DNA of 64,000 nucleotides from assembly GCF_030272615.1 (NCBI RefSeq), contig NC_081409.1:646384468-646448467 (forward strand). The letters run 5' to 3'. This DNA is from Cryptomeria japonica (Eukaryota; Streptophyta; Pinopsida; Cupressales; Cupressaceae). Shown here one piece after another: positions 21,219-33,353 of this stretch. The position numbers were made by a program, and so were the translations under genes. Under the pieces are notes generated by a model, which had not been told where the DNA came from, made no database searches, and was given only the letters and a program-made list of their open reading frames with translations. The first letter of the stretch is position 1. Each line of letters begins with the position of its first letter.

Positions 21219-22330
21219 ATGGGGGATATGAGCTATAGAGAGGTTTCTAATCAGCTTGCAAAATCTGAAGAAGGCCTTGGTGAACTGAGGGTCAAGTACA
21301 AAGCTTCATTGGCTAAGAGAAGAGACTTGGCTAAACAGTTATTTGAACTTAGTGAAAATAGTTCATTTGAGGAAGAAAACATTGATGCATTTGCTAATGA
21401 AGTGGAAAAGGGGAATGATGAGAAGTCAAATATGAGGAGAGAGTTGGAAGCCAGGAGGACTGCTGAAGACAAGATCAAAGAGGAGGCTTGCATGAGATCT
21501 TTAAACTGAACCAAGAGGTTGGTCCCCTGACTGCATATCTTCAAGAGGAAAAAGAAGAAAAAGAGGAAGTGAAAGCTGATCTAGACATGGCTATGTCTCT
21601 TAGAGAAAGTCTTATGAAGAAGAATGAAGATCTTACTAAGAAGTTGGTTGATGCTAATGAGATATTGGCTAAATACAACAAGAGCACTGCTATGCTTGAT
21701 GAGCAGATTCAGTCACAGAGGCAGAAAGGAGAGACACAAGGCTTGGGTTACACAAATTTTGAGAAAGGAGAACCATCTAATACTAAGGACATCATGCATG
21801 AAGATAAATATGCACCTAAGAACAAGAAAACCACCGGTAAGAAATCCTACAAACAAGTATGCTTTAACTGTCATAAGGTAGGTCATATTGTTAATGTTTG
21901 TAGAAGTAGATCCAATGTTGTTAATGATTATAGACCTAATAAATATGATGGATATATGCCTATGACTTCTAATGGTTATTGCTACAATTGCAACAAGTAT
22001 GGACATAAAGTTGTTGAGTGCAGGTCTGAAATGAATAATCAGAGACCTTACATGAATAAGAGGTCTGGTGGTGATTGGAAAAGATCTTTTAATGATTGGA
22101 GAAACCCTAATTGGAAGAGACCTTATGTAAACTAGTCTAGTCCTTATGAAATGGAGAATAAATGCAATGTGATTTGCACTATTTGTCATAACTATGGACA
22201 TGTAGCTATGAATTGTAGAAGAAGAACTGGCAGAAGCAATGTTGGACCCTGGAGAGTATCTGGAATGGCTTGTTTTCATTGTCACAAACCGGGATATATT
22301 GAAAGGTTTTGTAGAGAAAGGATGAACTAA
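21219..22330 (+). pseudogene. E3 gag (coiled coil and four zinc knuckles, no capsid domain seen)
   Basis: The frame starts MGDMSYREVSN, 48 bases after the primer site, and encodes a charged coiled coil up to 21509. A frameshift near 21490 moves it to a second frame (21488-22135) with more coiled coil, the GETQGLGY motif of SIRE-like gag, and zinc knuckles CFNCHKVGHIVNVC and CYNCNKYGHKVVEC. After an in-frame TAG (22133-22135) follow CTICHNYGHVAMNC and CFHCHKPGYIERFC, the last with its histidine changed to tyrosine. I see no capsid-type N-terminal domain, so the protein would be nucleocapsid-like. A role in binding the element RNA is inferred from the knuckles. Confidence 0.85.
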
Positions 22331-22728
22331 CTGGTAAATCAATCCATTGACCGAAAAGGAAAGAAGAAATTTGATGTGGAAGAGACCAAGGCTGAGATGA
22401 GAAATATCTGGAGAAATAAAAGTGAGGAGAAATCATTGGACGATTCTAATTCTTCACATAGTGTGGAGAATCCCTCACCGGTAAACTAATCTGTATATAA
22501 ATCTTAGGGGGAGCTTATTGTCAAATCTATTTCCAGACCCCCTGAATGATGTGCAGTAAGTTTAATTTGTATATTTTGATGTACTATGATGTTGTGAAGT
22601 GATTTTGTGTTGAAACCGATAAGATTAAATATGATAAAACTATCGATAAGCATGTTTGAGGGTTGAATGGTGTTTAGGGTTTGTTCAATTAGGTATAGCA
22701 TTTAATTCAGTAGGTGTTAAACAAATAA

Positions 22729-24083
22729 AAGGAAGTTTTTCAGTCTTATTTGTCACCTAGAATCATTGAGAGCACTTGGAGAGAAAATAAAGCAGAGAAA
22801 GAGCTTGTGATTACTGCATTGGTAAAGATTGACAATGGATTGAGAATATTTGTGAACAATGAGTTGGTGAAAGTGCATTTCAGTATAGGAACCCTAACAA
22901 CGAAGGAGGTAAAAGGTATTTATCTTGAATCTGATTCTAAGTTTGATATTTTGTGATGGATATGCCACATATTGTAGATGTTACTATTAGACCTCGATCG
23001 GAATTCAAGAGGCATCCTCACAAATCAAATGAAATTGGTCCCGCTGGAGCCCTATCCAGTGTTCCTTATGGTGTTCTATATGTGGAAGATGTCAGATCTT
23101 ATATTCATTGTAAGTTGGAAGACTTGCGTATTTTTGCTATCTTTGATTAGTACAAGTTAATGTGTGACAGGGAAGTAATTTTGAAAGCAATTCAGACAGG
23201 TTACCAATAAAGGTTTTCATCATGCATTGAATTTTATGGATGATTTTGAGGAAGAGCATGTTAGATATATCTTGAGTAGAATATATGATCAGTTTATGTG
23301 GTTAGATAGACCGCATAAGATTACTAAGGAGGCTATTCATAATGTCATTGGATTGTGGGTAACCAGTGAAGTCCCTACATTGAGATCAATCCCTAAGGAT
23401 GATGTGACTAAACTAAAAAAATCTAGATGGGATGGACAAGCTATGACTATGAATGAGATTGAGAATCCAAAAGTAAAATATGTATCTATGGTCATCAGTT
23501 ATAGGGTTTATCACTCTAGCTAGATGAACAATATTTCATGTGTTGTGATTCATACTACCTATCAGATGATTAAGGATAATGCATAATATAATCTTTCTAA
23601 CCCTTAAGAGCATAGTTGATGTTGAATCTAGAGTTAATTAAGAATGACAAAAGGCATAAATTCAAATTTGGATAGTTGATTTTTGGTTTATTTTTCTACT
23701 TTCAAAATTTCTTTCCCAGTGTAGGTGAAATACAGTGGCCTGATGATACATTGACATCCATGCAAATAAAGAACAATATCAAGATGCTTGGGAATGAATT
23801 TAATAAGACCATTTGAGGTTACTTTAAAGACTTTCAAAAGAGGATGCATGAAAGGGAAAGGATATCGGAAAGTGTTGTGAAGAAATATGAGGATTCTATC
23901 TGTTTCATGGTGGATACTGACACTTGTCAGATGGAGGAAGTAGATCCTAGAACTTCATGGGTGATGCCCATGGTATATGAAGTGGAAACATATCTTTTGA
24001 ATATGTATGTTGATCATCTCCTTGCACAACCGATAGATACTAGTGCAACAAGGTTTGGAACATATAAGGAGAAATCTATATAA
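22729..24083 (+). pseudogene. E3 second reading region, N-terminal part, unknown function
   Basis: I do not recognise this protein. The best preserved pieces are 22729-22956 (IIESTWRENKAEKELVITAL), 22953-23150 (GPAGALSSVPYGVLYVEDVR), 23227-23523 (LDRPHKITKEAIHNVIGLWV, then VKYVSMVISYRVYHSS) and 23844-24083 (ICFMVDTDTCQMEEVDPRTS). They lie in three frames with stops between, yet read as one colinear globular protein of about 450 residues. None contains a retroviral catalytic motif. The position after gag and before the polypurine tract is where pol belongs. It could be a captured host sequence or an old element-specific gene; I cannot decide. Confidence 0.65.
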
Positions 24084-24773
24084 ATACATTCTGAGTTGGC
24101 CAAACTAGTTATTGCAAAGAAAGTTAGAAAAGAGGTTGAACAATTTGCAGTTGAACAAGGGTTCACAAAAGAGATGATTGTTGAAGCTAGAGCAAAGTTT
24201 GAAGCAAGACAAGAAGGATCCTCTAGTGCCCCAATGGGTACCAGCACCGGTAGATAAACAAGAAGTACAGTTGTTAAGGAGAAGCCCCCTCGTCCTCCTA
24301 ACATCTAGATCAGAAGAAAACATAAGGAATATAAGCCACAAGTTTGTAAAGTGAAAGAAGTGTATAGGAAAAGGAATAAACAACAACCACAAAAGACTCT
24401 TGAGACTGTTGCAGAAGATATGGAAGAATTTACTAATCCTGAAGGTGAAAAGAGGGAATTAAGGTCTAGTGGCAAGAAATCCAAAGTGGTTGGAACACCT
24501 ACTGTGAAATCTATAAAGCAACCGGTAAGTAAACTTACTTCATTTGAAAAGATGTTGGAGAAAATAAGAAAGTATGGTATTTTGGTTGATGTAAAGAAAC
24601 ATTATAACAATTTTGGTGAAGATGAGAAAAAGAACATTGAAGATACTATTGTTTGGTTTATGAACAAGTATGGTAAAGCATTGATTGAGTTGCAAGGTTT
24701 AATATCTGATTCTTTGTACAATAAATTGGAAGCAAGATGGAAAACTATTTTAAAGAAGGACAAAATTAATTGA
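24084..24773 (+). pseudogene. E3 second reading region, middle part (basic, helical)
   Basis: The frame continues from the preceding segment after a stop at 24081-24083. It gives a charged segment (ELAKLVIAKKVRKEVEQFA), a stop in a low-complexity STGR stretch, a proline-rich piece (VVKEKPPRPPN), and then an open stretch of 140 codons from 24351 to 24773 with many lysines. That stretch includes LTSFEKMLEKIRKYGILVDV. No domain is recognised. The lysine-rich part could bind nucleic acid, which is only a guess from composition. Confidence 0.6.
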
Positions 24774-26258
24774 GTTTGTACTAATGCATTTGCAACCGGA
24801 GACCTCTATGGAGGATATTGAAGAAATTATTTCTAAGGTAAGGACATTATTTCTTACAAAGAAAAGGTTCACAAGATTATTAGTTGGTGAATCTTAATCG
24901 ATACATGTTGAGACTGAGCAGATTTTGAAGAAGTTTTTAGGATTGGTACCTGAAGAAGAACAAAAGAGAATAAAGGGAGAAGATCTTCCTGACAATTTGA
25001 ACATAAATGATATCATATTATATGAGAATGTGTTTGATGAAACACCAGTTGATACACATACTAAGCAAGAACCAATCATTATCACTGATGAAGAGACAAA
25101 AGTGAATCCAACCGGTACAGATGAAGTGACGACTGAAGAAAATGCACAAGTTGATGATGTATAAATCTTTGAGCCCCCAACAAAGGAAGAGATGCAGAAA
25201 GATATAGATGTTGAGCAACTGGTGAATACAGATGTTGAGAAAACTAAAGAGCCATCGGTAAAGACAGATGAGAAGACAAAAGACAAAGCTGAAGAAAAGC
25301 AAGAAGGGACACTGGTAATAATAGAAGAGAATCATAAAGAAGAAGAGAAGAAGGAAGAATAATCAAAACAGAAAGTGACCTCTCGATCACTTCTAAGAAA
25401 ATTACTGATGATGATGCAAAAGATGACATTGTATCCATTCAAGGACCGATCAACATGGATATGTTAAGTCCTACTGAGTTGATGGAGATTTCATCTGCCA
25501 TGCAATCTAAGTCACAAAATAAAATTATAAAAGCATAGAGAAAAGAGGCTCAAACTATTCAAAGTGCAACTGATATACTTTCTGGTATACTACCCAAGAC
25601 TAATATTGATAGTCTTCCTACACCTATTGACAAATTGGAACAACTAGTCACATTAGCAGGAGAACAAATAAAGAATTTGGAGGAAGCAATACTGTTTAAT
25701 GTAGAGAAGGAATATAAGAAGAAGATAATTGAGATTTTGATGCAAGATATTGACAAGGATAGAGTAGGTCTCACTGTCAACATGTACCTAACTAACGGAG
25801 CATTGAAAAATGGAGGTAAAATAAATTCCACAATTGCCAATTTTTCATTGTTTTGTGGTGATTTAGAGAAGAAGGCACATGAATCTCAATAGGAGATGAA
25901 GAAGTTAATTGAATCTTTTGATCATGTTAATGATTGAATGATCAATTTTGATAGATCTATAGTAGTTTTACAACATAAGTTGAAGGTATATGAAGTTGAG
26001 CATGTTAAAAGGACAATTTCTTTATAGGAGTTACATACCTAGTTGATTCCTAAGTTGGAAATTTTACAAAGAGGCTACAAGGAAATAAAGGCAATTATGT
26101 CAACACCAGAGATGAGTACATTATATGCCATGGAAGAACTTGCCTACCAAGTCAAGACTCACAGTGAGATCACGACTACACTTTTGGAGACATGGGAGAA
26201 TGACTTGACAGTCATGAAGACACATGTTGCTGACATTTTTCTGAAAATGACATTGTAA
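24774..26258 (+). pseudogene. E3 second reading region, C-terminal part (acidic, then coiled coil)
   Basis: After a stop at the end of the middle part, 24925-25164 reads acidic and threonine-rich (EEEQKRIKGEDLPDNLN). More Glu/Lys repeats follow to about 25360, with stops. 25635-25892 and 26043-26258 are predicted to be mostly helical (GEQIKNLEEAILFNVEKEY; EELAYQVKTHSEITTTLLE) and end at a TAA before the AT-rich 3' untranslated stretch. The heptad-like spacing suggests a coiled coil. Function unknown. Confidence 0.58.
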
Positions 26259-26502
26259 TATTTTGAACTCCTATATATTTGATAATGAAAATTATATTAT
26301 ACTATATTCATTTCTTTCAGATGTATTTACTTACCTTTGTTATTGTTGTTAAAGGGGGAATAGTATGCCAGTCAAAATTTTGTTAAAGGGGTACAAGTAA
26401 ATTTTTGTAATAGCATGTAATTGCTAAGGGGGATTTTTGGTTTGAGTCATTTTTGTAATGTGACACTTAGACAAAAAATTTCCAAAGTGTTTTCATCAAT
26501 GC

Positions 26503-26515
26503 TAAGGGGGGAGAT
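26503..26515 (+). promoter_or_regulatory. E3 polypurine tract
   Basis: TAAGGGGGGAGAT lies directly before TGTTGG of the 3' LTR. It is enclosed by GTTTTCATCAATG (26489-26501) and CATTGATGGAAAC (26577-26589), which pair over 13 positions with one G-T wobble. Confidence 0.88.
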
Positions 26516-27694
26516 TGTTGGCTTGATGATGATGACAGAGTTGTAATAGGTTGATTGATGATTTGAATTGTGTTGTCATTGATGGAAACCATGTTTTATC
26601 AGTCATCTAAGTCATTTAGTCCAACCAGTAAGCCAAACTGGTAGAGGAAGTAGTTATACAGTGAACAGGCAAATAGGACGGCAAACCAATAAACAGGAAG
26701 AGTGTTATGTTCAAGCGACCAGTACGAAAGATTGGTGAAGAGTTAAGTGTTGCGGTTTGGAATGTATGTTCATGAAATTGTTGGGACTCTATGACTGGAA
26801 CCGCATCAACAGATTCGATGGAATGAGAGAGCCATGATGTACTGAGCAGTCAGTTAGGAAGAACAGTTAACCGGTTGAGCAAAGTTACTTAGATCGGTAA
26901 ATCGGTAGACTTAACGTTTTATTTTTGATTTATGATGTTTGTGGCTGACATGAGTAAATCATAATGTACAAGATTGTCTAGATACATTGCAACTAGGAAA
27001 TTGTTCCAAGGATATTTGCCGACTTAGTAGACTTGTTTAGAAAAAAGGTAAATATTGTGTGATGATGCACGAGATGAAGGATCTATAATGAGAATTTGAT
27101 TGTGCAGTGTAAGGTGAAGCTCTATATTAATGTTTATTCGGTGATAGAAGTAGAAATGAAGTGGATATATCAGGCACAAAGCTGCTATATGCAGATCATT
27201 TACCTTTTGTTCCCTAACAGTTGTAGCAGTATTAAAATCCCTTAACTGGGTAGGTCCTAACAGGCCTGATCTTGTAAATCCCTTCATTGGGTGACTCATT
27301 AATTTGGGTTTAAATCCTTTAGCAAGGTTACTCCTAGTAGCGTATAGGTCCTAACAGGGTTGAGGTTGAAATCTGTTCACCGGGTGACTCCTAACAGGGT
27401 CTGCTCTTAACCGAGCATTATTTTAAAGCTCCTAATTGAGCTAGGTCTTTAACAGGGCGCATTCCAAAAGAGTGCATATTTTTGTGGGTGTTAATTCCCA
27501 CCGTGGTTTTTCTCATTTGGGTTTCCATGTGAAAACATTGTGTTATGTGGTGCATGTTTTATTGGTTGTTTGCATATGTGATTATCTTTCTTGCATGCTC
27601 ATTGATTTTGAAGTTGATTAAAGTGGTGATCATATTTATACTGGTTTTGCTTGCACTGATTCACCCCCCCTCTTAGTGCCTTATAAGTTTATCA
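26516..27694 (+). repeat. E3 3' LTR
   Basis: The 1179-bp LTR runs from TGTTGGCTTGATG to TAAGTTTATCA and matches the 5' copy. It carries the CCTAACAGGG repeat array (about 27231-27470), the conserved GTGGG...TTTCCATGTG block at 27481-27535 and the CACCCCCCCTCTTAGTG module. Compared with the 5' copy it has a 17-bp extra piece near 27330. Confidence 0.92.
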
Positions 27695-27699
27695 GGACC

Positions 27700-28740
27700 T
27701 GTGATAGGATTTTTAGGTCTATTCATATGCTGGTGTATGATTTATTGATTATTGTTGTTATACAACCTATCAGTACTACACAGTGCTTGTCAGATTAGTG
27801 ATCTACTATTTGTACATCAACTTTTTATGATCTACTACTTTAGGAGATGAATGGAAGATAGGTGTCTATGGGTTACACATCTTATTTGGTGGTTCGCATT
27901 GTGTTTTAGATGTTACTTTGTGTTGGAATCAATATTTGGATAAGTAGTTTGTTGTATGATGTTGATTTAGTATATCCAGATGATTTTGGTTGATCCCAAC
28001 TTATTTTATTTGGATTGGAGCATGTTTAGGAGGTGTGTTATCTTTCTACCGAGGTCAACTTTTATTTGTGTTGATCCACAACCTATCATGGTGATGTATT
28101 ATATTTTAGGTTTGATATATGCCTTGTCACACATTTCACTTATTGGGTCCTATTATATAGTCCTTATAGATGTTGAAAAGGATATATATAAGGGACAAAT
28201 CATTTAAGGAAGTTGAAGTAGTAATTGATAGAAAGAAAGTGTGAATATCTATTGATGAAGTGTGAAAAGTCAGTGTGATAGATTTAAATTTGAGCTTCAA
28301 AGAGAACTACACTCTGCATTTGAGATGATTCTTCTACCACAATTCATACTCTAATTTTATTTATTGTTATGTTGTGATAATTGTGAGATTCTCTCTTTCC
28401 CTGAAGAAGCGATCTTAATCTTGAAATTCCTTATATCTCATCCTAGGTAAATGTGCCTTAGCTGACAAGTTTAGGTGGATATAAGATTCCTTGCCAATGT
28501 GCCTAAAATAGACATTGTAATATTTGTTTCATATATTGTGAGTTGATCCTCAACTTGGTTTTCCCTCATAGCTTTTTTCATGTAAAAATCTTTGTTTCTT
28601 TATGTGGAGAATGATATTCTCTTTCTCCTTTATTCTGCACATCTGAATGTAATGTTTTACATTGGATGATTAAGTGTTAATGAGTAGATGAGTTTTAGTA
28701 CATGTTGATTCACCCCCCAGCATCTAGTGTGTGTTCAACA
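27700..28740 (+). repeat. E10 LTR, right part
   Basis: The stretch ends GTGTGTTCAACA and is followed by a decayed primer site. It contains a form of the LTR-end module (TTGATTCACCCCCCAGCATC) and, near 28550, GGTTTTCCCTCATAGC in the place of the conserved block. E3 separates it from its left part. No full LTR partner is in the window. Confidence 0.55.
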
Positions 28741-28741
28741 A

Positions 28742-29157
28742 TTAGTATCAAAGCATGGTTACCGAAGCAATAGTCTAACAATTGAGGTAAATCTTTCATT
28801 TGGAACACATTGGGTCCAAAGTAAGCCTGATTAAAAAAATTAGTTTAGAAGCAAATTTAGATTCCATGGAACCTGAATGATGGGATGTTGATCCTACTAA
28901 TGGAGAAAAAGATCAAGAAGGAGAACTCAAAATTTCTCTTCATGATCTATATGATGTTTGATCTTAAAATAGAAAATATTAGGATAATCTTACAAAAACA
29001 AAAGGTTCATCAATAGGCTAAAAACTCATATAACAGAAAACAATGAAAGCAAAGAAGAACTCAAGATTGTTGAAGATGAAATTGGAAAATTAAAAAATGA
29101 AAGAGAAGGGAGAAAATAATGTGATGATAAGATTAAGAAGGTAGAAGATGACATAAT
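28742..29157 (+). pseudogene. E10 primer site and start of gag
   Basis: TAGTATCAAAGC at 28743-28754 differs from the tRNA-iMet primer site by two G-to-A changes. It is followed by short frames rich in Lys and Glu (for example KAKKNSRLLKMKLEN) that resemble gag coiled coils. Many stops are present. E4 interrupts it at 29158 after ATAAT. Confidence 0.5.
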
Positions 29158-29950
29158 TGTTGGGAAAATGGTGTGTCACCCTTGCATTTATATGAGGTTA
29201 TTGTTTATAGCAATTTTTTCATTTGAGCATGAAATGGTGCAAAATTCTTCCCAAAGCTTCTAGTTGGCTAGATAAGCATGCTGGTAAATTTTAGTCGCAA
29301 GATCATAGCTAGTTTTGAAGATATTAATGTTTCCATTTTTTAAGGGTGTGATGAAAGGTTTAAATTTAATTTTGAGGACTATAGAGGCTCTAAAATGCCC
29401 TAAAAAGTGGGCATAAATGGCATAGTAGTTTACAAGGTGATAGAGAACTTCACAAACTTTTCGACGCTTCAAATGTTTTGTCAATCGGACACAAGGTTCA
29501 CAAGTTATGGCCTTCGAGAGTTTGGACTCCTAAAATAGGAAATATATTGCATCAGACACATAAATGAGTTGTAAAAGGGAGGAGCACGTGTTGATGTGTG
29601 TTTTGACACATCATAGGGCATCTATAATGGAGATAAGGTTGGCTCTAATTTATTGGGTGGTAAAGCCCATGGTTTTGTAATATTGTTTGACAATTTCTTG
29701 TATTGTATCTCCTATATATGAGGTGAATGAGATATAGGTCGTATGTAAGAGTCTTACGGTGAATGATTTACCTTTAAGTCTCTGATTAGTGGTACTCCTA
29801 TGAAGAGCTTGCCTTGCAAGTATATTGTAATATGTTATTGATTGTTGAATAATATATTGAGTTGTTTTTGGAGGGTGGGTATTTTCTCTCGAAAGGGTTT
29901 TCCCCAAGTAAATCACTGTGTTGTTGTGTTGTGGTATAAACTTCCTTACA
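29158..29950 (+). repeat. E4 5' LTR
   Basis: The 793-bp LTR starts TGTTGGGAAAATGGTG and ends CTTCCTTACA. Its first 277 bp match the 3' copy at 34157-34433. Near its end GGGTTTTCCCCAAGTAAATC occupies the place of the conserved LTR block. Confidence 0.87.
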
Positions 29951-29952
29951 AG

Positions 29953-29964
29953 TGCTATCAGAGC
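29953..29964 (+). promoter_or_regulatory. E4 primer-binding site
   Basis: TGCTATCAGAGC lies two bases after the LTR. It differs from the tRNA-iMet site by one base (C for G at position 3), a common variant. Confidence 0.85.
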
Positions 29965-30074
29965 CTGATCACCTTTGGTTTCAGTTATGGGTTGTTGGGT
30001 GTTTTGACCTAATCCAGATTTGAGTGGGAGCTTGTGCAGAAGACATTTTTTGATCTTGTTGCAGGAATATTCAA

Positions 30075-30871
30075 ATGGCAAGTTCATTAGGGAGAATAGA
30101 GGTGGAGAGATTTAATGGAAGTAATTTTGAGATGTGGAGTCTGAAGATGGAAGATCTACTAATAGATTGAGATCTGTGGGATGTTGTTGATGCAAATATC
30201 TCAAGGCCTACAGATCCTATTGTAGCTACTCAATATGATATTATGGACTAAAAAGCTAAGGGTCTAATCAGATTATGCCTAAAAGACTTTGTTTCGATTG
30301 ATGTCCATGAAGAGAACACTGCAAAGAAGTTATGGACTAATCTTGGTGAGATGTATCAAGCTAAATATTATTAAATCATTTTTTCTTCATGAATAAATTG
30401 TATTCCTTGAAGATGGAAGAGGGTGGATGGATTGCAGACCACCTGGAAGCATTTAATCTGTTGGTGGCTCAATTGGTATCTGTTGGTGTTAAGATGGACA
30501 AAGAGGAGAAATGCTAGATCTTTGTTTGTTCTTTACTTGATTCGTGGGTTTCTCTTGTTATGGCTATCACTAATACTTCTATTGTTTTGAAATCTAAAGA
30601 TGTGGTGGGTGCCCTACTTGGTGAAGAGATGTAGAGGAAGGTATCCATCTGCTTGAAGGAAGCCCTAACTATTCATGGAAGACCTAAGGAAAAAGGCAAG
30701 AAGAATGAGAAGAGCTATAATTCCAAATCCAGAGGGAGATCAAAATCTCCTAAAAATTCCAAAGTCATTTACTGGAATTATGATAATTTAGGTCACATAC
30801 ATTGGGACTGCAAAGAAGAAAAGAAGAAGAAAAAGAAGAAGTTTGATTCTGATGCTGAGTCTGAGAAGTAA
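30075..30871 (+). pseudogene. E4 gag
   Basis: The frame starts MASSLGRIEVERFNGSNFEM, the usual beginning of a copia capsid (UBN2-type) domain, and continues with DVVDANISRP and AKKLWTNLGEMYQAKYY through several stops and a frame change. The nucleocapsid end (30653-30871) has Lys-rich repeats and a single zinc knuckle whose first cysteine is changed (YWNYDNLGHIHWDC). The gag ends in a run of lysine codons. It would have packaged the element RNA. Confidence 0.82.
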
Positions 30872-31545
30872 GATGGTGATGCATTTATTGCATCTTTGAC
30901 TACTAATGCAGGTGATGATGGATGGTTTTAATTGACTCAAGTGCATCTTTTCATATGACTTCAAATAAAGATTTGTTTTCTGAATATGAAGAATTTAATG
31001 GAGGTAAGGTGTACTTGGGTGATGATTCACATTTAGCCATTGTTGGTCTAGGTAAAGTTAGAATCAAGTTTCTTGATGGTAGAATAAAAAGGATTAGCGG
31101 TGTGCTACATATCCCTAGTTTAAAACAAAATTTATTAGCTGTGAGCAAACTGATAGATGCAGATGTGCATGTAGTCTTTTTTGATACAATATGTAAGATG
31201 ATTAAAGGTGTTATGGTGATTTGTAGAGGTGTCAGGTTTAGCACTTTGTATAAGCTAGAGGCACACACTATTGAGTGTAATAGCACTTCTATAAAAAGTA
31301 AATTTGTGGATACTCCATCAAAAGATTTGAGGGTTTCACCTTCGATAGATGGACATGACTTTTGGGTACCTAAGGGTTCTCTTTCTTTTCAAACAAATTT
31401 ACTTAAAGAGAAGAATATGTTATGGAACCTGAGACTTGGCCACATTGGAGAAAAGGGTCTAAAGACCTTGAAAAATAAAAACCTTGTTGAAGGTTTGAAC
31501 GATTGTAATCTTGACTTTGATTTCTATGAGCATTGCATTTATTGA
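30872..31545 (+). pseudogene. E4 pol: protease and pre-integrase zinc region
   Basis: The segment 30922-31545 opens with LIDSSASFHMTSNKDLF, the copia aspartic protease site in which the usual glycine of D-S-G is changed to serine. That change should abolish or weaken the enzyme. Further on are SGVLHIPSLKQNLLAVSKL, typical of the protease C-terminal half, and the GAG-pre-integrase region LWNLRLGHIGEKGLKTL with the paired-cysteine part reduced to FYEHCIY. A stop at 31543-31545 separates it from the integrase core. Confidence 0.86.
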
Positions 31546-32315
31546 AAACAAAACTGTGTTCATTTTTACTCATGTTCTCCTAAATATTGTAGTGTTTTGG
31601 ATCTTATTCATTCTGATGTGTTTGGTCTTGTAGATGTTCCTTCGATTGGAATTTCTACATATTATGTTACATTTATTGATGATTTTATTAGAAGGACATG
31701 GGTATACTTTCTAAAGAGTAAATCTAAAGTTTTTAGTTGTTTTAAAGAATTTAAAGCACTGGTTGAGTTGCAGAATGGAAAGAAAATTAAATGTTTGAGG
31801 ATTGATAATGGCGGTGAATTTTTCTCTAATGATTTTGATAGAATCTGTAAAGACCGTGACATTAATAAACAGAACACAAGTTTGTATTCTCCACAATAGA
31901 ATGGAGTTGCCGAAATAATGAACAGTCCACACAGATGGAGAAGGCCAGGAGTATGTTGAGTGGTGCTAGTCTAGAACAAACGTTTTGGGCTGAAGTTGTT
32001 GCCACTACTTTCTACCTGATTAACAAGTCTCCTGCATAAGCTCTTGTTGGTAAAACATCTATGGAAGCACGGTTAGGTCACAAGCATTGATTGACAAATC
32101 TTAGAGTTTTTGGTTGCGAGGCATATGCACATGTGGAAAAGGAGAAGTGAATAAAGTTGGAAAATAAGGTTTTGAAATGTATCTTGATTGGTTATAGTTA
32201 TCGTGTGAAAGGATACAAGCTTTGGGACCCTATTGCACAAAAGGTAATTTATAGTAGAAGTGTTATTTTTAGAGAAATTAAGTCTCCTTCTGTTACATTT
32301 CAATGATGATAAACT
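31546..32315 (+). pseudogene. E4 pol: integrase
   Basis: Integrase joins the element DNA to the host chromosome. The core shows the three acidic positions: the first Asp in LIHSDVFG, the second in LRIDNGGEF, and the glutamate in NGVAE, 35 residues after the second Asp. A TAG lies five residues before the glutamate. A frame change follows at about 31915, after which MEKARSMLSGASLEQTFWAE and the C-terminal block FGCEAYAHVEKEK continue with more stops. Confidence 0.86.
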
Positions 32316-33353
32316 AAACAGGAAGATGTCATTCAATTCCCTTCTACGCCTGAAAGAGTTGAATTGAGACCACTTGATAGGAAAGAAGTTGAGGAGAACT
32401 CATCTAGCTCCAAATATTCAAAAGAGGAGGAAGATCCTCTAACTCGGCTTGTTTGAAGATCTGAAAGACGCAAACAATCACCTAATGATTGGAGACGTAT
32501 TTTTTCTTTGAATACTGATATGGATGAACCTAGATCTGTAGAAGAGGCATTAGGTATGAATGATATAGAATCCTAGAAGATTGCTATAGAAGAAGAAATG
32601 ACAGCTTTGAAAAATAATGACACATGGGATCTTGTACCACTGCCTAAAGGACAAAACCTTGTTGGTTATAAATGGGTGTTCAAAAAAAAGATTGGTCCAG
32701 ATGGAAGGATTAAGAAGTATAAAGAAAGGTTGGTTGTAAAAGGCTACTCTCAGGTTGAGGGTGTTGATTATGGTGAAATATTTTCTCTTGTTGCAAAAAT
32801 GGCATCCATTAGATTCTTGCTTTCTATTATTGCTGCTTATGATTTAGAGGTTGATCAAATGGATGTGAAAACTACTTTCCTTCATGGTGATTTGGAGGAG
32901 GATATTTATATGACATAGCCAGAGCACTATGTGATAAAAGGTAAAAGTAATTTGGTATATAAATTGAAGAAATCTTTTTATGGCCTCAAACAGAGTCCTA
33001 GGATGTGGTACCAGAAATTTGATACATATGTGTTGAGTTTGGGATTTGAACGTTCTAAATCAAATCACTGTGTTTATTATAAATCTGATGGTGATCATTT
33101 CCTGTACATTACATTATATGTTGATGATATGTTATTCATTGGTAAAGGGAAATGTATGATTTCAGAACTAAACTCTCAACTTGCTACTAAATTTGAAATG
33201 AAATATCTTGGTGTAGTGAAACACATTCTTGGGATGGAAATTAGAAGAGATAGAGTAAACAAAAAGCTACAGCTAGGGCAAAGGAAGTATGTGAATTCTA
33301 TTTTACGGAGGTTCAACTTGCAAGATTTTAGACCATTGTGTGTTCCTTTATAG
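32316..33353 (+). pseudogene. E4 pol: reverse transcriptase
   Basis: After a linker, the segments 32598-32918 and 32931-33353 form a copia reverse transcriptase in one frame, separated by a TAG. Motifs include NLVGYKWVFKKK, LVVKGYSQVEGVDYG, QMDVKTTFLHGDLEEDIYM, LKKSFYGLKQSPRMWYQKFD and the catalytic YVDD in ITLYVDDMLFIGK. The usual A in VKTAFLHG is changed to T. A stop after RPLCVPL ends it. Confidence 0.9.

Larger units (their letters stand above)
18335..27694 (+). mobile_element. E3: copia-type element with gag and an unknown long reading region in place of pol
   Basis: E3 has a 5' LTR (18335-21156, enlarged by a solo LTR), a tRNA-iMet primer site, a gag with four zinc knuckles (21219-22330), a long broken reading region of unknown function (22729-26258), a polypurine tract and a 3' LTR (26516-27694). 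No protease, integrase, reverse transcriptase or RNase H motif is present in its 5.3 kb of internal DNA. Flanks GAACC (18329-18333) and GGACC (27695-27699) form a probable target duplication with one change. The element must have depended on enzymes supplied by others. Confidence 0.85.

Noticed and set aside
21713-22342. Minus-strand frame of 209 codons
   Set aside because: It is opposite the E3 gag zinc knuckles and has no recognisable motif.
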